Assembly: GCA_016293065.1 (NCBI GenBank)
Contig: JAEDEY010000012.1
Span: 1-36,709 of the forward strand
Reading direction: 5' to 3'
DNA: 36,709 bases
Source of the DNA: Bacteroidales bacterium
GTDB lineage: Bacteria; Bacteroidota; Bacteroidia; Bacteroidales; UBA3663
Below, piece by piece: positions 25,593 to 34,254 of the stretch. Position numbers and translations under genes: made by a program. Each line of letters starts with the position of its first letter. The stretch's first letter is position 1. The notes under the pieces were generated by a model, which saw nothing but the letters and a program-made list of their open reading frames with translations, had not been told where the DNA came from and ran no database searches.

Positions 25593-27533
25593 ATGTCAGA
25601 AATTCAGAATAACTACGATGCCAGCCATATTCAGGTGCTGGAGGGCTTGGAGGCTGTACGCAAGCGTCCGGCAATGTATATTGGAGACACAAGTATCAAA
25701 GGTCTCCATCATCTCGTGAGTGAGGTAGTCGATAACTGTATTGACGAGGCTCTTGCTGGTTATGCAAATGATATCAAGGTCTTCATTCTTGAAGACAATT
25801 CCATAAGGGTTGTTGATAACGGACGAGGTATTCCTGTAGATATGCACTCTAAAGAGCATCGTTCCGCCCTTGAGGTTGTTATGACGGTGCTTCATGCTGG
25901 TGGTAAGTTCGACAAGAATACTTATAAGGTCTCTGGTGGTCTTCATGGTGTGGGTGTATCGTGTGTCAATGCACTTTCAGACTATCTGTGTGCCGAGATT
26001 CATCGTCAGGGACATATCTATCGTCAGGAGTATGCTTTCGGCAAACCTACCACACCTGTCGAGATTGTAGGTGATGCAGAAGATACAGGTACGACAATTA
26101 CATTCCATCCTGATGCATCTATCTTTACCGAGACAGTGTATCAGTGGGATCGCCTTGCTGAACGTCTGCGCGATCTTTCTTACCTTAACGCTGGAATACA
26201 TCTGTCATTGACAGACCTTCGTCCAGAGGCTTCTGATGAGAACGGTCAGCCACGCCATCAGGTTTTCTATAGCACCCTTGGACTGAAAGAGTTTGTTCAG
26301 TGGATGGACGAAAGCCGCACTCCACTTATTCCAGACATCATCCATCTCGTCACAGAGAGTGATGGCGTGCCTGTTGAGGTCGCTCTTACCTACAACACTG
26401 GCTATTCAGAGACAATACATACATTCGTCAATAATATCAACACTCACGAGGGTGGTACACATCTTGATGGTTTCCGAAGTGCTCTTGGCGCAGCCTTGAA
26501 GGATTATGGAAATCGTGAGAAGATGTTTGAAAAGGCAAAGGTCGAGATCAAGGCCGACGATTTCAAAGAAGGTCTTACAGCAGTCGTATCGGTCAAGGTG
26601 GCTGAGCCTCAGTTCGAGGGTCAGACCAAGACTAAGCTTGGTAATATTGAAGTGCGTCCTGCAGTGCAGAAAGCAGTACGTAATGCAATGGACAACTATC
26701 TTGAGGAAAACCCATCTCAGGCTCATACTATTATTGATAAAGTGATTCTTGCTGCTCAGGCTCGTGTGGCAGCCCGCAAAGCTCGTGAGAATGTTCAGAA
26801 AAATTCAAAACTTACTGGTGGCGGTCTTCCTGGTAAGCTTGCCGATTGTTCAAGTAAGGTTCCTGAGGAATGTGAGATTTTCCTTGTCGAGGGAGACTCG
26901 GCAGGTGGTACAGCTAAGAGCGGTCGTAACCGCTTCTATCAGGCAATATTGCCACTCCGTGGTAAGATTCTCAATGTCGAAAAGGTGCTTATCCACAAGA
27001 TGCTCGATTCTGAGGAGATTCAGAACATGTTCCGTGCTTTCCGCGTCAATCTCCGCGAAGACAAATCGCTCGACATCTCTAATCTTCGTTATCACAAGGT
27101 TATCATCATGACCGATGCCGATGTCGATGGTGCTCATATTGCTACATTGATTTTGACTCTGTTCTTCCGATATATGCGTCCTCTGATTGAAGGTGGCTTC
27201 GTCTATATTGCCATGGCTCCTCTTTATAAGTGCTCAAAGGGTAAGAATGAGGAATATTGCTGGACGGATGCTGAACGAGATAAATTCATCCAGACTTATG
27301 GCAACGGACAGGAAAGTCAGGTCAAGGTTCAGCGATACAAAGGTCTTGGTGAGATGAATGCCGAGCAGTTGTGGGATACTACAATGTGTCCTGACAACCG
27401 TCGTCTGAAGCAGGTAAGCATTGAAGATGCTATCAGTGCCGACCAGACATTCTCGCTTTTGATGGGCGAAGATGTAGCGCCTCGTCGCGAGTTTATCGAG
27501 ACAAATGCAACCTACGCAAATATCGATGCTTAA
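25593..27533 (+). CDS. gyrB: DNA gyrase subunit B
   Basis: 646 residues. The GHKL ATPase domain shows EVVDNCIDEAL, VVDNGRGIPVDMH and GGKFDKNTYKVSGGLHGVGVSCVNALS. The transducer domain has the QTKTKLGN loop with its switch lysine. The TOPRIM domain has EGDSAGGTAKSGRN (from about 433) and the metal-binding TDADVDGAHI (Asp508, Asp510, Asp512). The C-terminal tail has VQRYKGLGEMNAEQLWDTTM. With GyrA it introduces negative supercoils using ATP. The short GyrB length (no Enterobacterial insertion) fits Bacteroidota. ParE is the alternative, but the length and the TOPRIM and tail motifs favour GyrB. Confidence 0.97.
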   Translation: MSEIQNNYDASHIQVLEGLEAVRKRPAMYIGDTSIKGLHHLVSEVVDNCIDEALAGYANDIKVFILEDNSIRVVDNGRGIPVDMHSKEHRSALEVVMTVLHAGGKFDKNTYKVSGGLHGVGVSCVNALSDYLCAEIHRQGHIYRQEYAFGKPTTPVEIVGDAEDTGTTITFHPDASIFTETVYQWDRLAERLRDLSYLNAGIHLSLTDLRPEASDENGQPRHQVFYSTLGLKEFVQWMDESRTPLIPDIIHLVTESDGVPVEVALTYNTGYSETIHTFVNNINTHEGGTHLDGFRSALGAALKDYGNREKMFEKAKVEIKADDFKEGLTAVVSVKVAEPQFEGQTKTKLGNIEVRPAVQKAVRNAMDNYLEENPSQAHTIIDKVILAAQARVAARKARENVQKNSKLTGGGLPGKLADCSSKVPEECEIFLVEGDSAGGTAKSGRNRFYQAILPLRGKILNVEKVLIHKMLDSEEIQNMFRAFRVNLREDKSLDISNLRYHKVIIMTDADVDGAHIATLILTLFFRYMRPLIEGGFVYIAMAPLYKCSKGKNEEYCWTDAERDKFIQTYGNGQESQVKVQRYKGLGEMNAEQLWDTTMCPDNRRLKQVSIEDAISADQTFSLLMGEDVAPRREFIETNATYANIDA

Positions 27534-27556
27534 TCAAAACTATATTTGTTATGAAA

Positions 27557-27592
27557 ACAAGAAATGCACGCTTTTGAGCGTGCATTTCTTGT
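27557..27592. terminator. Hairpin terminator between convergent gyrB and rnpB
   Basis: A perfect 15-bp inverted repeat (27557-27571 with 27578-27592) has a 6-nt loop TTTTGA. It lies 24 bp after the gyrB stop and faces the 3' end of rnpB on the other strand, so it may serve both. Confidence 0.75.
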
Positions 27593-27625
27593 AATAATAT
27601 TTAGTATATACATTATTTTAAAAGA

Positions 27626-28015
27626 ACAGTAGGCCTATGAGCCGGGTTCTGTGTTTATACAAGATAAGTGTCTGCCATTAATCTCGATCTGCTGTTACCA
27701 ACAGACTCCAGCAATCTACCCCCTGGCTAAAGCAGGCAACCCTTCATGATGGAGTAATCCAGAGACACCCACCAAGCGCCAGTATACATGATCTTACAGC
27801 TCATGGGACGTACAGCCACTCCATGTTACCATGTGTGCGGTGAGCTCTTACCTCGCCTTTTCACCCTTACACTACACAGAGATGCCTCTGCGCAGAGCGG
27901 TTATTTTCTGTTACGTTGTCCTAAACGTCGCCGCCTACCGGCCGTTAACCGGCATGATGCCTTGTGCTGCCCGGACTTTCCTCCCACTGATGTGAGCGAC
28001 AGACCGACCTACTGT
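27626..28015 (-). ncRNA. rnpB: RNase P RNA (class A)
   Basis: Minus-strand RNA of about 390 nt. Conserved elements are GAGGAAAGTCCGGGC near the 5' end (27983-27969), the purine-rich core with GGGTGAAAAGG and GAGGTAAGAGC, and the 3' conserved ACAGAACCCGGCTC (27652-27639). The P1 helix is visible: ACAGTAGG at 28015-28008 pairs with CCTACTGT at 27633-27626, fixing both ends. This is the catalytic RNA that trims tRNA 5' leaders. Any short open frames across it are not coding. Confidence 0.95.
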
Positions 28016-28020
28016 GAGTG

Positions 28021-28028
28021 CAAAGTTA
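28021..28028 (-). promoter_or_regulatory. -7 box of rnpB
   Basis: Minus-strand TAACTTTG at 28028-28021, placed a few bases before the predicted RNA 5' end at P1. No TTG is seen at the -33 distance. Confidence 0.55.
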
Positions 28029-28145
28029 CTCATTATTTGTCTTTTTTACGGCTAAATCATAGTTAATTGCTATTAATTCCGTTAATTTTTTGCATAATAA
28101 TGTTAAATTAACAATTAAAATTAACACAATTAATAAATAATCATC

Positions 28146-28153
28146 TATCTTTG
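28146..28153 (+). promoter_or_regulatory. -7 box of the degP-type protease gene
   Basis: TATCTTTG at 28146-28153 fits TAnnTTTG, about 30 nt before the ATG at 28183. The -33 region is AT-rich without a TTG. Confidence 0.5.
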
Positions 28154-28182
28154 CATCAACAAAAACGAATTACTAAACAATA

Positions 28183-29688
28183 ATGAATATGAAAACTAAA
28201 CAGGCTTTTATGCTCTTCGGAGCAATGGTGGTAGTGAGTGGACTCACTGCATTTGGAACCGTAAAGTACATGTCAGAAAACATGATGAATGAGACGGAAG
28301 GAGTGTTCACAGACCCTAATGTACACAATGTGGGATTCGTGCATGCAGTGTCAACTGCATCGGTGACCGATAATGACTTTACACGTGCAGCCGAGATGAC
28401 TGTCAATGCAGTGGTGGGTATTCACAATACACAGCAGATTCAGCAGATGCAGTCGTTTGGAACAGGTGATCCTTTCTTCGACTTCTTCTTCGGCAATCGT
28501 GGCAATCAGCAGCGTCAGCCAAAGGCTCGAGAGGGCTATGGCTCGGGTGTCATCATCTCAAGCGACGGATATATCGTGACCAACAACCATGTGATTGACA
28601 ATGCTGATGAACTTAAGGTTACGCTCAATGACGGACGTGAGTTTGTTGCCAATCTGATTGGTACAGATCCTTCGACCGATATTGCACTTATTAAGATTGA
28701 CGCAAAGGATCTGCCAACTGTTGCTTTTGGCCGAAGCGATGACCTTAAGATTGGCGAATGGGTACTCGCTGTGGGTAACCCTTTCATGCTCAATTCGACT
28801 GTTACGGCAGGAATCGTAAGTGCAAAAGCTCGTTCGCTCAATATGGGAAGCCGTCAGCTTGGCATCGAGTCGTTTATCCAGACCGATGCTGCGGTCAACC
28901 CTGGCAACTCAGGAGGAGCTCTGGTAAATACTGCAGGCGAACTTGTGGGCATCAATACTGCTATTTATTCTGAAACAGGTAATTATGCCGGCTATAGTTT
29001 CGCTGTTCCAAGCAGCATCGTGAGCAAGGTAGTGACCGATCTGAAGCAATATGGAACAGTGCAGCGAGCTCTTCTCGGCATCATGGGTGGCAATGTCACT
29101 GCTCAGCTTGTAGAAAAAGAGGAACTCAAGGTCAACGAAGGCGTATATGTCAGCGAGGTGACAAAAGATGGTGCTGCAGAGTTGGCTGGTATCAAGTCAA
29201 AGGATGTCATCACCGATATCAATAAGGTCAATGTCAAGACTATGGCTCAGCTTCAGGAGCAGATTGCACGTTTCCGTCCAGGCGATAAGATTCAGGTTAC
29301 TGTCAATCGTGATGGCAAGGTGCTGAACTTCACCGCTACGCTCAAGAATACTCAGGGCAATACAGATGTCATCCAGAAGAAGGGTATCGACATGCTTGGT
29401 GCAACATTCCAGAATCTCACTCCGCAGGAGCTCATGAAGTATGGCGTGCGTCGTGGTGTCATGGTCAAGAGCCTCGAATCGAATGGCGCTTTTGCCAAGA
29501 GTGGCATGAAGGAAAAGTTTGTCATTGTCAAGATCAACGATGCTGTGGTGAGCAGTGAGAAGGAGATCGAAGCCGCATACCATGCTCTCACAAGCAACCG
29601 TGGTGCCGATCAGGAGCCTGTGATGTTCATTGTCGGTGTCTATCCAAATGGCAAGACTGCTTACTACGCAGTAGATTTGAGCAAATAA
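28183..29688 (+). CDS. degP: DegP/HtrA-family periplasmic serine protease (Do-like)
   Basis: 501 residues. An N-terminal hydrophobic segment (about 8-27, FMLFGAMVVVSGLTAFG) acts as signal or anchor. The trypsin-like domain has the full triad: His136 (TNNHVID), Asp166 (STDIALIKID) and Ser243 (NPGNSGGALVN). Two PDZ domains follow, about 290-380 (RALLGIMGG, AAELAGIKSKDVI) and 400-490 (GVRRGVMVKSL, KSGMKEKFVIVKIND). The early FFDFFFG element resembles the LA loop of DegP/DegQ. It degrades or refolds damaged envelope proteins. Either DegP or DegQ naming is possible. Monocistronic, with a strong bidirectional terminator after it. Confidence 0.93.
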   Translation: MNMKTKQAFMLFGAMVVVSGLTAFGTVKYMSENMMNETEGVFTDPNVHNVGFVHAVSTASVTDNDFTRAAEMTVNAVVGIHNTQQIQQMQSFGTGDPFFDFFFGNRGNQQRQPKAREGYGSGVIISSDGYIVTNNHVIDNADELKVTLNDGREFVANLIGTDPSTDIALIKIDAKDLPTVAFGRSDDLKIGEWVLAVGNPFMLNSTVTAGIVSAKARSLNMGSRQLGIESFIQTDAAVNPGNSGGALVNTAGELVGINTAIYSETGNYAGYSFAVPSSIVSKVVTDLKQYGTVQRALLGIMGGNVTAQLVEKEELKVNEGVYVSEVTKDGAAELAGIKSKDVITDINKVNVKTMAQLQEQIARFRPGDKIQVTVNRDGKVLNFTATLKNTQGNTDVIQKKGIDMLGATFQNLTPQELMKYGVRRGVMVKSLESNGAFAKSGMKEKFVIVKINDAVVSSEKEIEAAYHALTSNRGADQEPVMFIVGVYPNGKTAYYAVDLSK

Positions 29689-29710
29689 GATTTGGGTTAA
29701 GAATAATATA

Positions 29711-29762
29711 TATACAAAAAGAAAGACTTGAAGTTTCATCTCCAAGTCTTTCTTTTTGTATA
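29711..29762. terminator. Bidirectional terminator between degP and purA
   Basis: A perfect 20-bp inverted repeat (29711-29730 and 29743-29762) with a 12-nt loop. The stem contains GAAAGACTTG on one arm and runs into AAAAA/TTTTT tracts at its base. It sits between two convergent genes and ends 17 bp before the purA stop on the other strand. Confidence 0.85.
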
Positions 29763-29779
29763 TTGAAACAAGATAATAA

Positions 29780-31069
29780 TTATCTTTCGATGGTCTGTTC
29801 ACGGTCTGGGCCTACGCTGACAATCTTGATAGGTGTCTCAAGTTCTTTTTCGAGGAATGCGATATAGTCCTTGAATGCCTGTGGGAATTCTGCCTCGCTC
29901 TTGCACTTTGTGAGGTCGGTATTCCAGCCTGGAAGTTCCACATATACAGGTTCTACGCCCTCGTCGATGCTGAATGGGAACTCTGTTGTCTCTACGCCGT
30001 TAACCTTATAGGCAGTGCAGGCCTTGATAGTTGCGAAAGTGTCCAATACATCGCTCTTCATCATGATGAGCTGAGTGACACCATTGAGCATGATAGTGTA
30101 ACGGAGAGCAACGAGGTCGATCCAGCCACAGCGACGTTCACGTCCAGTCACTGCACCATATTCATGTCCGATGTCACGAATCTTCTTGCCAGTCTCGTCG
30201 AAGAGCTCTGTTGGGAATGGGCCAGAACCTACACGTGTGCAGTATGCTTTGAAGATACCAAAGACATCGCCAATCTTGTTTGGAGCAATGCCGAGACCTG
30301 TACATGCACCTGCGCAGATGGTGTTGCTTGAAGTCACGAATGGGTATGAACCGAAGTCAACATCGAGCAAAGTTCCCTGAGCACCCTCGCAGAGAACGCT
30401 CTTTCCACTCTTGATATAGTTGTTGATCACGTGCTCGCTGTCGATAAACTTGAACTTCTTCAGGTATTCTACACCTTCGAGCCACTGCTTCTCGAGCTCG
30501 GCAATGTCAGTGCTTACAGGCTCGCTTCCCTTGGCAACGGCAATGGCATTGAGCGACTCGATCATCTCGAGGTGACGAGCCTTGGCTGCAGCATACTTTG
30601 CCTCGAAGTTGTCGAGGATGTCACCTACACGCAGACCGTTACGGCTCACCTTGTCGGTATATGTTGGGCCGATGCCTTTGCCTGTTGTGCCAATCTTGGC
30701 GGCACCCTTTACTGCTTCGTTTGCAGCATCGAGCACACGGTGTGTAGGCAGGATAAGATGAGCTTTCTTGCTGATGAACAGGCGTTCAGTAAGGTCGTGA
30801 CCGCTCTGTGCAAGTTCGATTGCTTCTTTCATAAAGAGCAGTGGGTCAAGCACAACGCCATTGCCGATAATATTCACCTTACCGCCTTGGAATATACCTG
30901 AAGGAATTGAACGGAGCACATATTTTTCTCCGTTGAACTCCAATGTGTGGCCTGCGTTTGGTCCACCTTGAAATCTTGTTACGATGTCATAACGTGGTGT
31001 CAAGACATCAACCACTTTTCCTTTACCCTCGTCACCCCATTGGAGTCCGAGCAATACATCTACTTTCAT
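29780..31069 (-). CDS. purA: Adenylosuccinate synthetase
   Basis: 429 residues from the ATG at 31069, where the conserved family N-terminus begins; a longer open frame to 31159 overlaps the upstream gene and adds non-homologous residues. The GTP-binding signature QWGDEGKGK is at residues 10-18, followed by RFQGGPNAGHT, GTTGKGIGPTYTDK, EGAQGTLLDVDFGSYPFVTSS, TAVTGRERRCGW-type residues (GAVTGRERRCGWIDLVALRY) and SVGPDREQTI. It joins IMP and aspartate with GTP hydrolysis, the first step to AMP. The start lies 14 bp after the Fur-like gene stop, so it is probably the end of a multi-gene transcript. Confidence 0.97.
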   Translation of the reverse strand: MKVDVLLGLQWGDEGKGKVVDVLTPRYDIVTRFQGGPNAGHTLEFNGEKYVLRSIPSGIFQGGKVNIIGNGVVLDPLLFMKEAIELAQSGHDLTERLFISKKAHLILPTHRVLDAANEAVKGAAKIGTTGKGIGPTYTDKVSRNGLRVGDILDNFEAKYAAAKARHLEMIESLNAIAVAKGSEPVSTDIAELEKQWLEGVEYLKKFKFIDSEHVINNYIKSGKSVLCEGAQGTLLDVDFGSYPFVTSSNTICAGACTGLGIAPNKIGDVFGIFKAYCTRVGSGPFPTELFDETGKKIRDIGHEYGAVTGRERRCGWIDLVALRYTIMLNGVTQLIMMKSDVLDTFATIKACTAYKVNGVETTEFPFSIDEGVEPVYVELPGWNTDLTKCKSEAEFPQAFKDYIAFLEKELETPIKIVSVGPDREQTIER

Positions 31070-31083
31070 GCAATATGTGTTAA

Positions 31084-31647
31084 TTATGTTAGTTTTTTCT
31101 TTGTCGTTTTTGTCGTTTTCGGTCTTTCTTTTTGTCGTTTCCTTGTGCAAGAGCGGCATGTGCCTTTGATGATAAGTGACACATCGTCAATCTGGAAGCC
31201 TCCTGGAACTTGCATACTTGCCTCTCGTCTGATATTATCGAGAGGTATGATCTTGATGGCTCCACATACCCGGCACACAGTATAGCCATGAGGTGCCACT
31301 TCGAGCGTTTTCTCATAGAATGCTGGCCCATTCTCGATTAATTCTATTCTTCTCACCAATCGAACATCCGACAGCAGCTGTAATGTATAATACACTGTCG
31401 TCGAACTAATATGACCGAAGCATTCTTCTACCAACCGATGTATAGTGTCAATATCGGCTGGCTGAGATAGCTGGTAAATCAACGATAGGATAAACACTCG
31501 TTCTGGTGTTTTGTTCCTATGGTTTTCGACAAGATAACGGTCAAGTATAGCACAAGCCTTCGCTATGATTACTTCATTGTTCACCAAGCGAATTTTTTTT
31601 AATATCTGTTCTCGTTTCTTGTTCTTTTCTTCAGTCTTGTTGTCCAT
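31084..31647 (-). CDS. Fur-family transcriptional regulator with reduced metal site
   Basis: 187 residues. A winged helix covers about 45-105, with recognition-helix region HISSTTVYYTLQLLSDVRLV. The C-terminal dimerisation domain has two CxxC pairs (Cys125/Cys128 in VCRVCG and Cys164/Cys167 in CRSC), the usual structural zinc site. The His-rich stretch that normally precedes the first pair (HHHH-like) is reduced to PHGY with one histidine (His120), so the regulatory metal site may be altered or lost. A charged N-terminal extension and a Lys/Thr/Arg-rich tail (from about 169) are present. The first 17 bp overlap the end of the AlkD-like gene, and purA starts 14 bp after it. Targets unknown. 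Confidence 0.88.
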   Translation of the reverse strand: MDNKTEEKNKKREQILKKIRLVNNEVIIAKACAILDRYLVENHRNKTPERVFILSLIYQLSQPADIDTIHRLVEECFGHISSTTVYYTLQLLSDVRLVRRIELIENGPAFYEKTLEVAPHGYTVCRVCGAIKIIPLDNIRREASMQVPGGFQIDDVSLIIKGTCRSCTRKRQKERPKTTKTTKKKLT

Positions 31648-32182
31648 ACATTTGTTGATACCACAAAGCGGCAGTCTTCAGGAATATTGGAGCTATAGAT
31701 CCAATTATCTTGTCAGCCAAGATATTGCATCTGTCAGTCTTGGATTCTATGCGTGTCGCAATCTTTAGGGCAATATACGTCGTGATGGGTTCTTGGTCAA
31801 AATCCCTATCGAGTAACCGACCGATGAGCTCATTCGCAAAAGAAGCCTTAGCCAACAGGTTCATGCATAATTGATCGGCAATCTCTGTATGCCTGACATC
31901 CTTTATCCATTCTTGAGCTTTCTCTATGGTCAATTCGTCGAGAGGGTAGAGCCTTGTAGCCAGCATCTTCGACTCTCTGACATCTTCTGCCCATAATGTC
32001 TCTGCCAACTCTGCCGAAGGTTCAAACTCTTGAGCTATCTCACGCAGACGATAACTCTCTAATCCCCAGGCAAGCCGGTAAGTGATGCCTTGTGCGGCAA
32101 GGTTATCCACCACTTCTCCATTTCTCAACTGCCTGAATCGGGCATGTATTGCCGATAGAACCAATTTGTCAACCATAGGCAT
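31631..32182 (-). CDS. AlkD-like helical (HEAT-type) protein, possible DNA alkylation repair family
   Basis: 183 residues, mostly alpha-helical and lacking signal or membrane segments. Parts such as LYPLDELTIEKAQEWIKDVRHTEIADQLCMNLLAK and ETLWAEDVRESKMLATRL resemble the helical repeats of the AlkD DNA-glycosylase superfamily, but it is shorter than AlkD (about 230) and I cannot place the catalytic residues. Two ATGs are near the start (32182 and 32176). It starts 15 bp after the M49 peptidase stop and overlaps the Fur-like gene by 17 bp, so it is translated within one operon. The family call is tentative; the helical-repeat fold is more certain than DNA-repair activity. Confidence 0.65.
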   Translation of the reverse strand: MPMVDKLVLSAIHARFRQLRNGEVVDNLAAQGITYRLAWGLESYRLREIAQEFEPSAELAETLWAEDVRESKMLATRLYPLDELTIEKAQEWIKDVRHTEIADQLCMNLLAKASFANELIGRLLDRDFDQEPITTYIALKIATRIESKTDRCNILADKIIGSIAPIFLKTAALWYQQMYGQQD

Positions 32183-32197
32183 TGTTCGATATAAGCA

Positions 32198-34222
32198 TTA
32201 TCTGTTGGCAGAATAGTCGTGCGAGTAACGGAGCATCTGATCGACATATCCTTCGCCATAGACGACCTTGACGTCAGTAATCTCGCCATTGGCATCGGTC
32301 ACAGTCTCATATCGAGGATTCACAAATCCCTTATATGGTGCTAAATTCAGTGTCTCGTAACGCTTCAGCACTTCTGCATGGAGTTCAGGATCGACCTTCA
32401 CGCCATATTTCTCAACAAGCTGGCGGCCTGCTTCGAAGTCACCTTCCGACTTGATGCGCTGCAGTTCGCCGAGCAATTCGCCGAAATAAGTGCGAAGTTT
32501 CTCATAGTCGCTGATCTTGACAGCAAACTTGTCGTCTCTCTTCTCAATCGACAGAGCCGGCTCGCAGTTGTTAGCCTTGGCATCGGCTGCTGCGCGGTCG
32601 AGAGTCCAGTAGGCAATGAGCGCACGGTTGCGCATATGAGCCTCTTCGATGGATTCGCCAGGGACTATACGCACGAGCTGGGTCATCAAGCCGTTCATCA
32701 TCTGCTGGTAATAGCCAGCCTTGTATGCGTCGGCAGTAGGCATCACGCCAAGTTCTACGAGCTTCGGATCAGCCATGTAATACAGTGCGAAGATGTCGGC
32801 ACGAGCCTCTTCGAGAGTCGAGCCGTAAGCCTTCAGTGCATCAGGATCCACACCTGGGAGCAGCTGTCCGCTACCATGACCAAGGCACTCGTGAAGGTCG
32901 GTGTGTACGTTGTCAACATAATGCGCATATTTCTTGGCATGTTCAATCTCTGTTTCACTCCACATGAATTCCTCGTTGAAGCCATTGCCCGATGCAGCGG
33001 CAGAATATGCGGCAGTGATGTTGTCGATAGATACTGACTTTGAGCCATGCTGTGCTCGTATCCAGTTCGAGTTAGGCAGGTTGATACCAATAGGTGTAGC
33101 AGGGTAGCTGTCACCGGCGAGTATGCCTACGGTGATGACTTTGGCAGTCACTCCCTTGACTTCTGACTTGCGGAAACGAGGATCTACAGGTGAGTGATCT
33201 TCAAACCACTGTGCATTCTCTGAGATGACTTCCGTGCGTGCAGTGTTGGCAGAATCCTTGAAGTTGACCAGACCTTCCCATGAACCACGGAGTCCAAGTG
33301 GGTCATTGTAGCTCTCGATGAAACCATTGACGAAATCGACTTTCGAGTCGAGATCCTTTACCCAAAGGATAGAATACTCGTCGAAGTCCTTGAGGTCTCC
33401 GCTCTTGTAGTAATCGACCAGTTTCTCGATTACAGCCTTTTGCTGGTCGTTCTCAGCTACTGTAGCGGCTTTTTCAAGCCAATAGACGATATGTGAGATG
33501 GTCTCACCGTACATGCCGTCCACTTTCCATGTTTTCTCTACGAGCTTGCCGTCTTCCTTCACGAGCTTAGAGTTGAGTCCGAACATCACAGGAGTAGCAT
33601 CCTTTGGGTCTTTCATCTTTGCATAGAAATCCTCGACCTCGCTCTGGGTTACACCCTCGTAGAAGTTGTTGGCACTGGTAGCAATGACGTCTGCGCCATC
33701 GGCCTGATTGACCTTGATCTGCATGAAGTCAGGATCGAAGACTGCACGGAGCAATTCGCTGTCGGTGTCGAGGCACGTACTATCGTTGCCAGCAGCCTTT
33801 GCTTGCTCTACAAACCAAGTCTCTGAGAACTGTGGCACGAACTTGGCATTGCTGTAGTGATGGTGGATGCCGTTGGCAAACCATATCTGCTTCATGTATT
33901 GCTCAAATGCCTTCCATTCGGCATCGTTCTTGTCGCCCTTATAGTTGGTGTAGATATTCTCGCAGATGGTGCGTATCTGAAGGTTGTATTTGCAGTTCTG
34001 ATCCCAGAGTATGTCGCGACCCCAGAGAGCAGCCTCAGATAGGTAGTAAACGAGTTTTTTCTGTTGGAGCGACAGTGATTCGAAGCATGGCACCTCGTAG
34101 CGGAGCACTTCGATATCTGCAAAACGGTCGATGCTCCACGGAGCAACTGTGGTTTCTTCCTTTGGAGCGTTACATGCGCTCGCAAGCATAGCGGTCATAG
34201 CCATAATAGTCAATTTCTTCAT
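32198..34222 (-). CDS. Dipeptidyl-peptidase III-like M49 metallopeptidase, lipoprotein
   Basis: 674 residues. The lipoprotein signal ends MLASAC (Cys17). The M49 zinc motif HExxGH is HECLGH at 444-449 (with Cys in the third position, as in Bacteroides DPP III as I recall), and the second zinc ligand motif EEARAD follows near 471-476. Upstream motifs include LPNSNWIRAQHGSKSV and FMWSETEIEHAKKY. DPP III removes dipeptides from the N-terminus of short peptides. The lipid anchor places it at the cell envelope rather than in the cytoplasm, where eukaryotic DPP III sits. It follows the helicase gene by 32 bp with no clear promoter or terminator between. Confidence 0.93.
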   Translation of the reverse strand: MKKLTIMAMTAMLASACNAPKEETTVAPWSIDRFADIEVLRYEVPCFESLSLQQKKLVYYLSEAALWGRDILWDQNCKYNLQIRTICENIYTNYKGDKNDAEWKAFEQYMKQIWFANGIHHHYSNAKFVPQFSETWFVEQAKAAGNDSTCLDTDSELLRAVFDPDFMQIKVNQADGADVIATSANNFYEGVTQSEVEDFYAKMKDPKDATPVMFGLNSKLVKEDGKLVEKTWKVDGMYGETISHIVYWLEKAATVAENDQQKAVIEKLVDYYKSGDLKDFDEYSILWVKDLDSKVDFVNGFIESYNDPLGLRGSWEGLVNFKDSANTARTEVISENAQWFEDHSPVDPRFRKSEVKGVTAKVITVGILAGDSYPATPIGINLPNSNWIRAQHGSKSVSIDNITAAYSAAASGNGFNEEFMWSETEIEHAKKYAHYVDNVHTDLHECLGHGSGQLLPGVDPDALKAYGSTLEEARADIFALYYMADPKLVELGVMPTADAYKAGYYQQMMNGLMTQLVRIVPGESIEEAHMRNRALIAYWTLDRAAADAKANNCEPALSIEKRDDKFAVKISDYEKLRTYFGELLGELQRIKSEGDFEAGRQLVEKYGVKVDPELHAEVLKRYETLNLAPYKGFVNPRYETVTDANGEITDVKVVYGEGYVDQMLRYSHDYSANR

Positions 34223-34254
34223 GCTGTTTGTTTTTTATTACCAGTTTACCATGA

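Noticed and set aside
27788..28066. Small plus-strand open frame with Cys/Pro-rich product
   Set aside because: It lies across the RNase P RNA gene and its promoter, whose conserved RNA elements explain the sequence.
31070..31159. 30-residue N-terminal extension of PurA
   Set aside because: It overlaps the 3' end of the Fur-like gene and the conserved family start MKVDVLLGLQWGDEG begins at the ATG at 31069.
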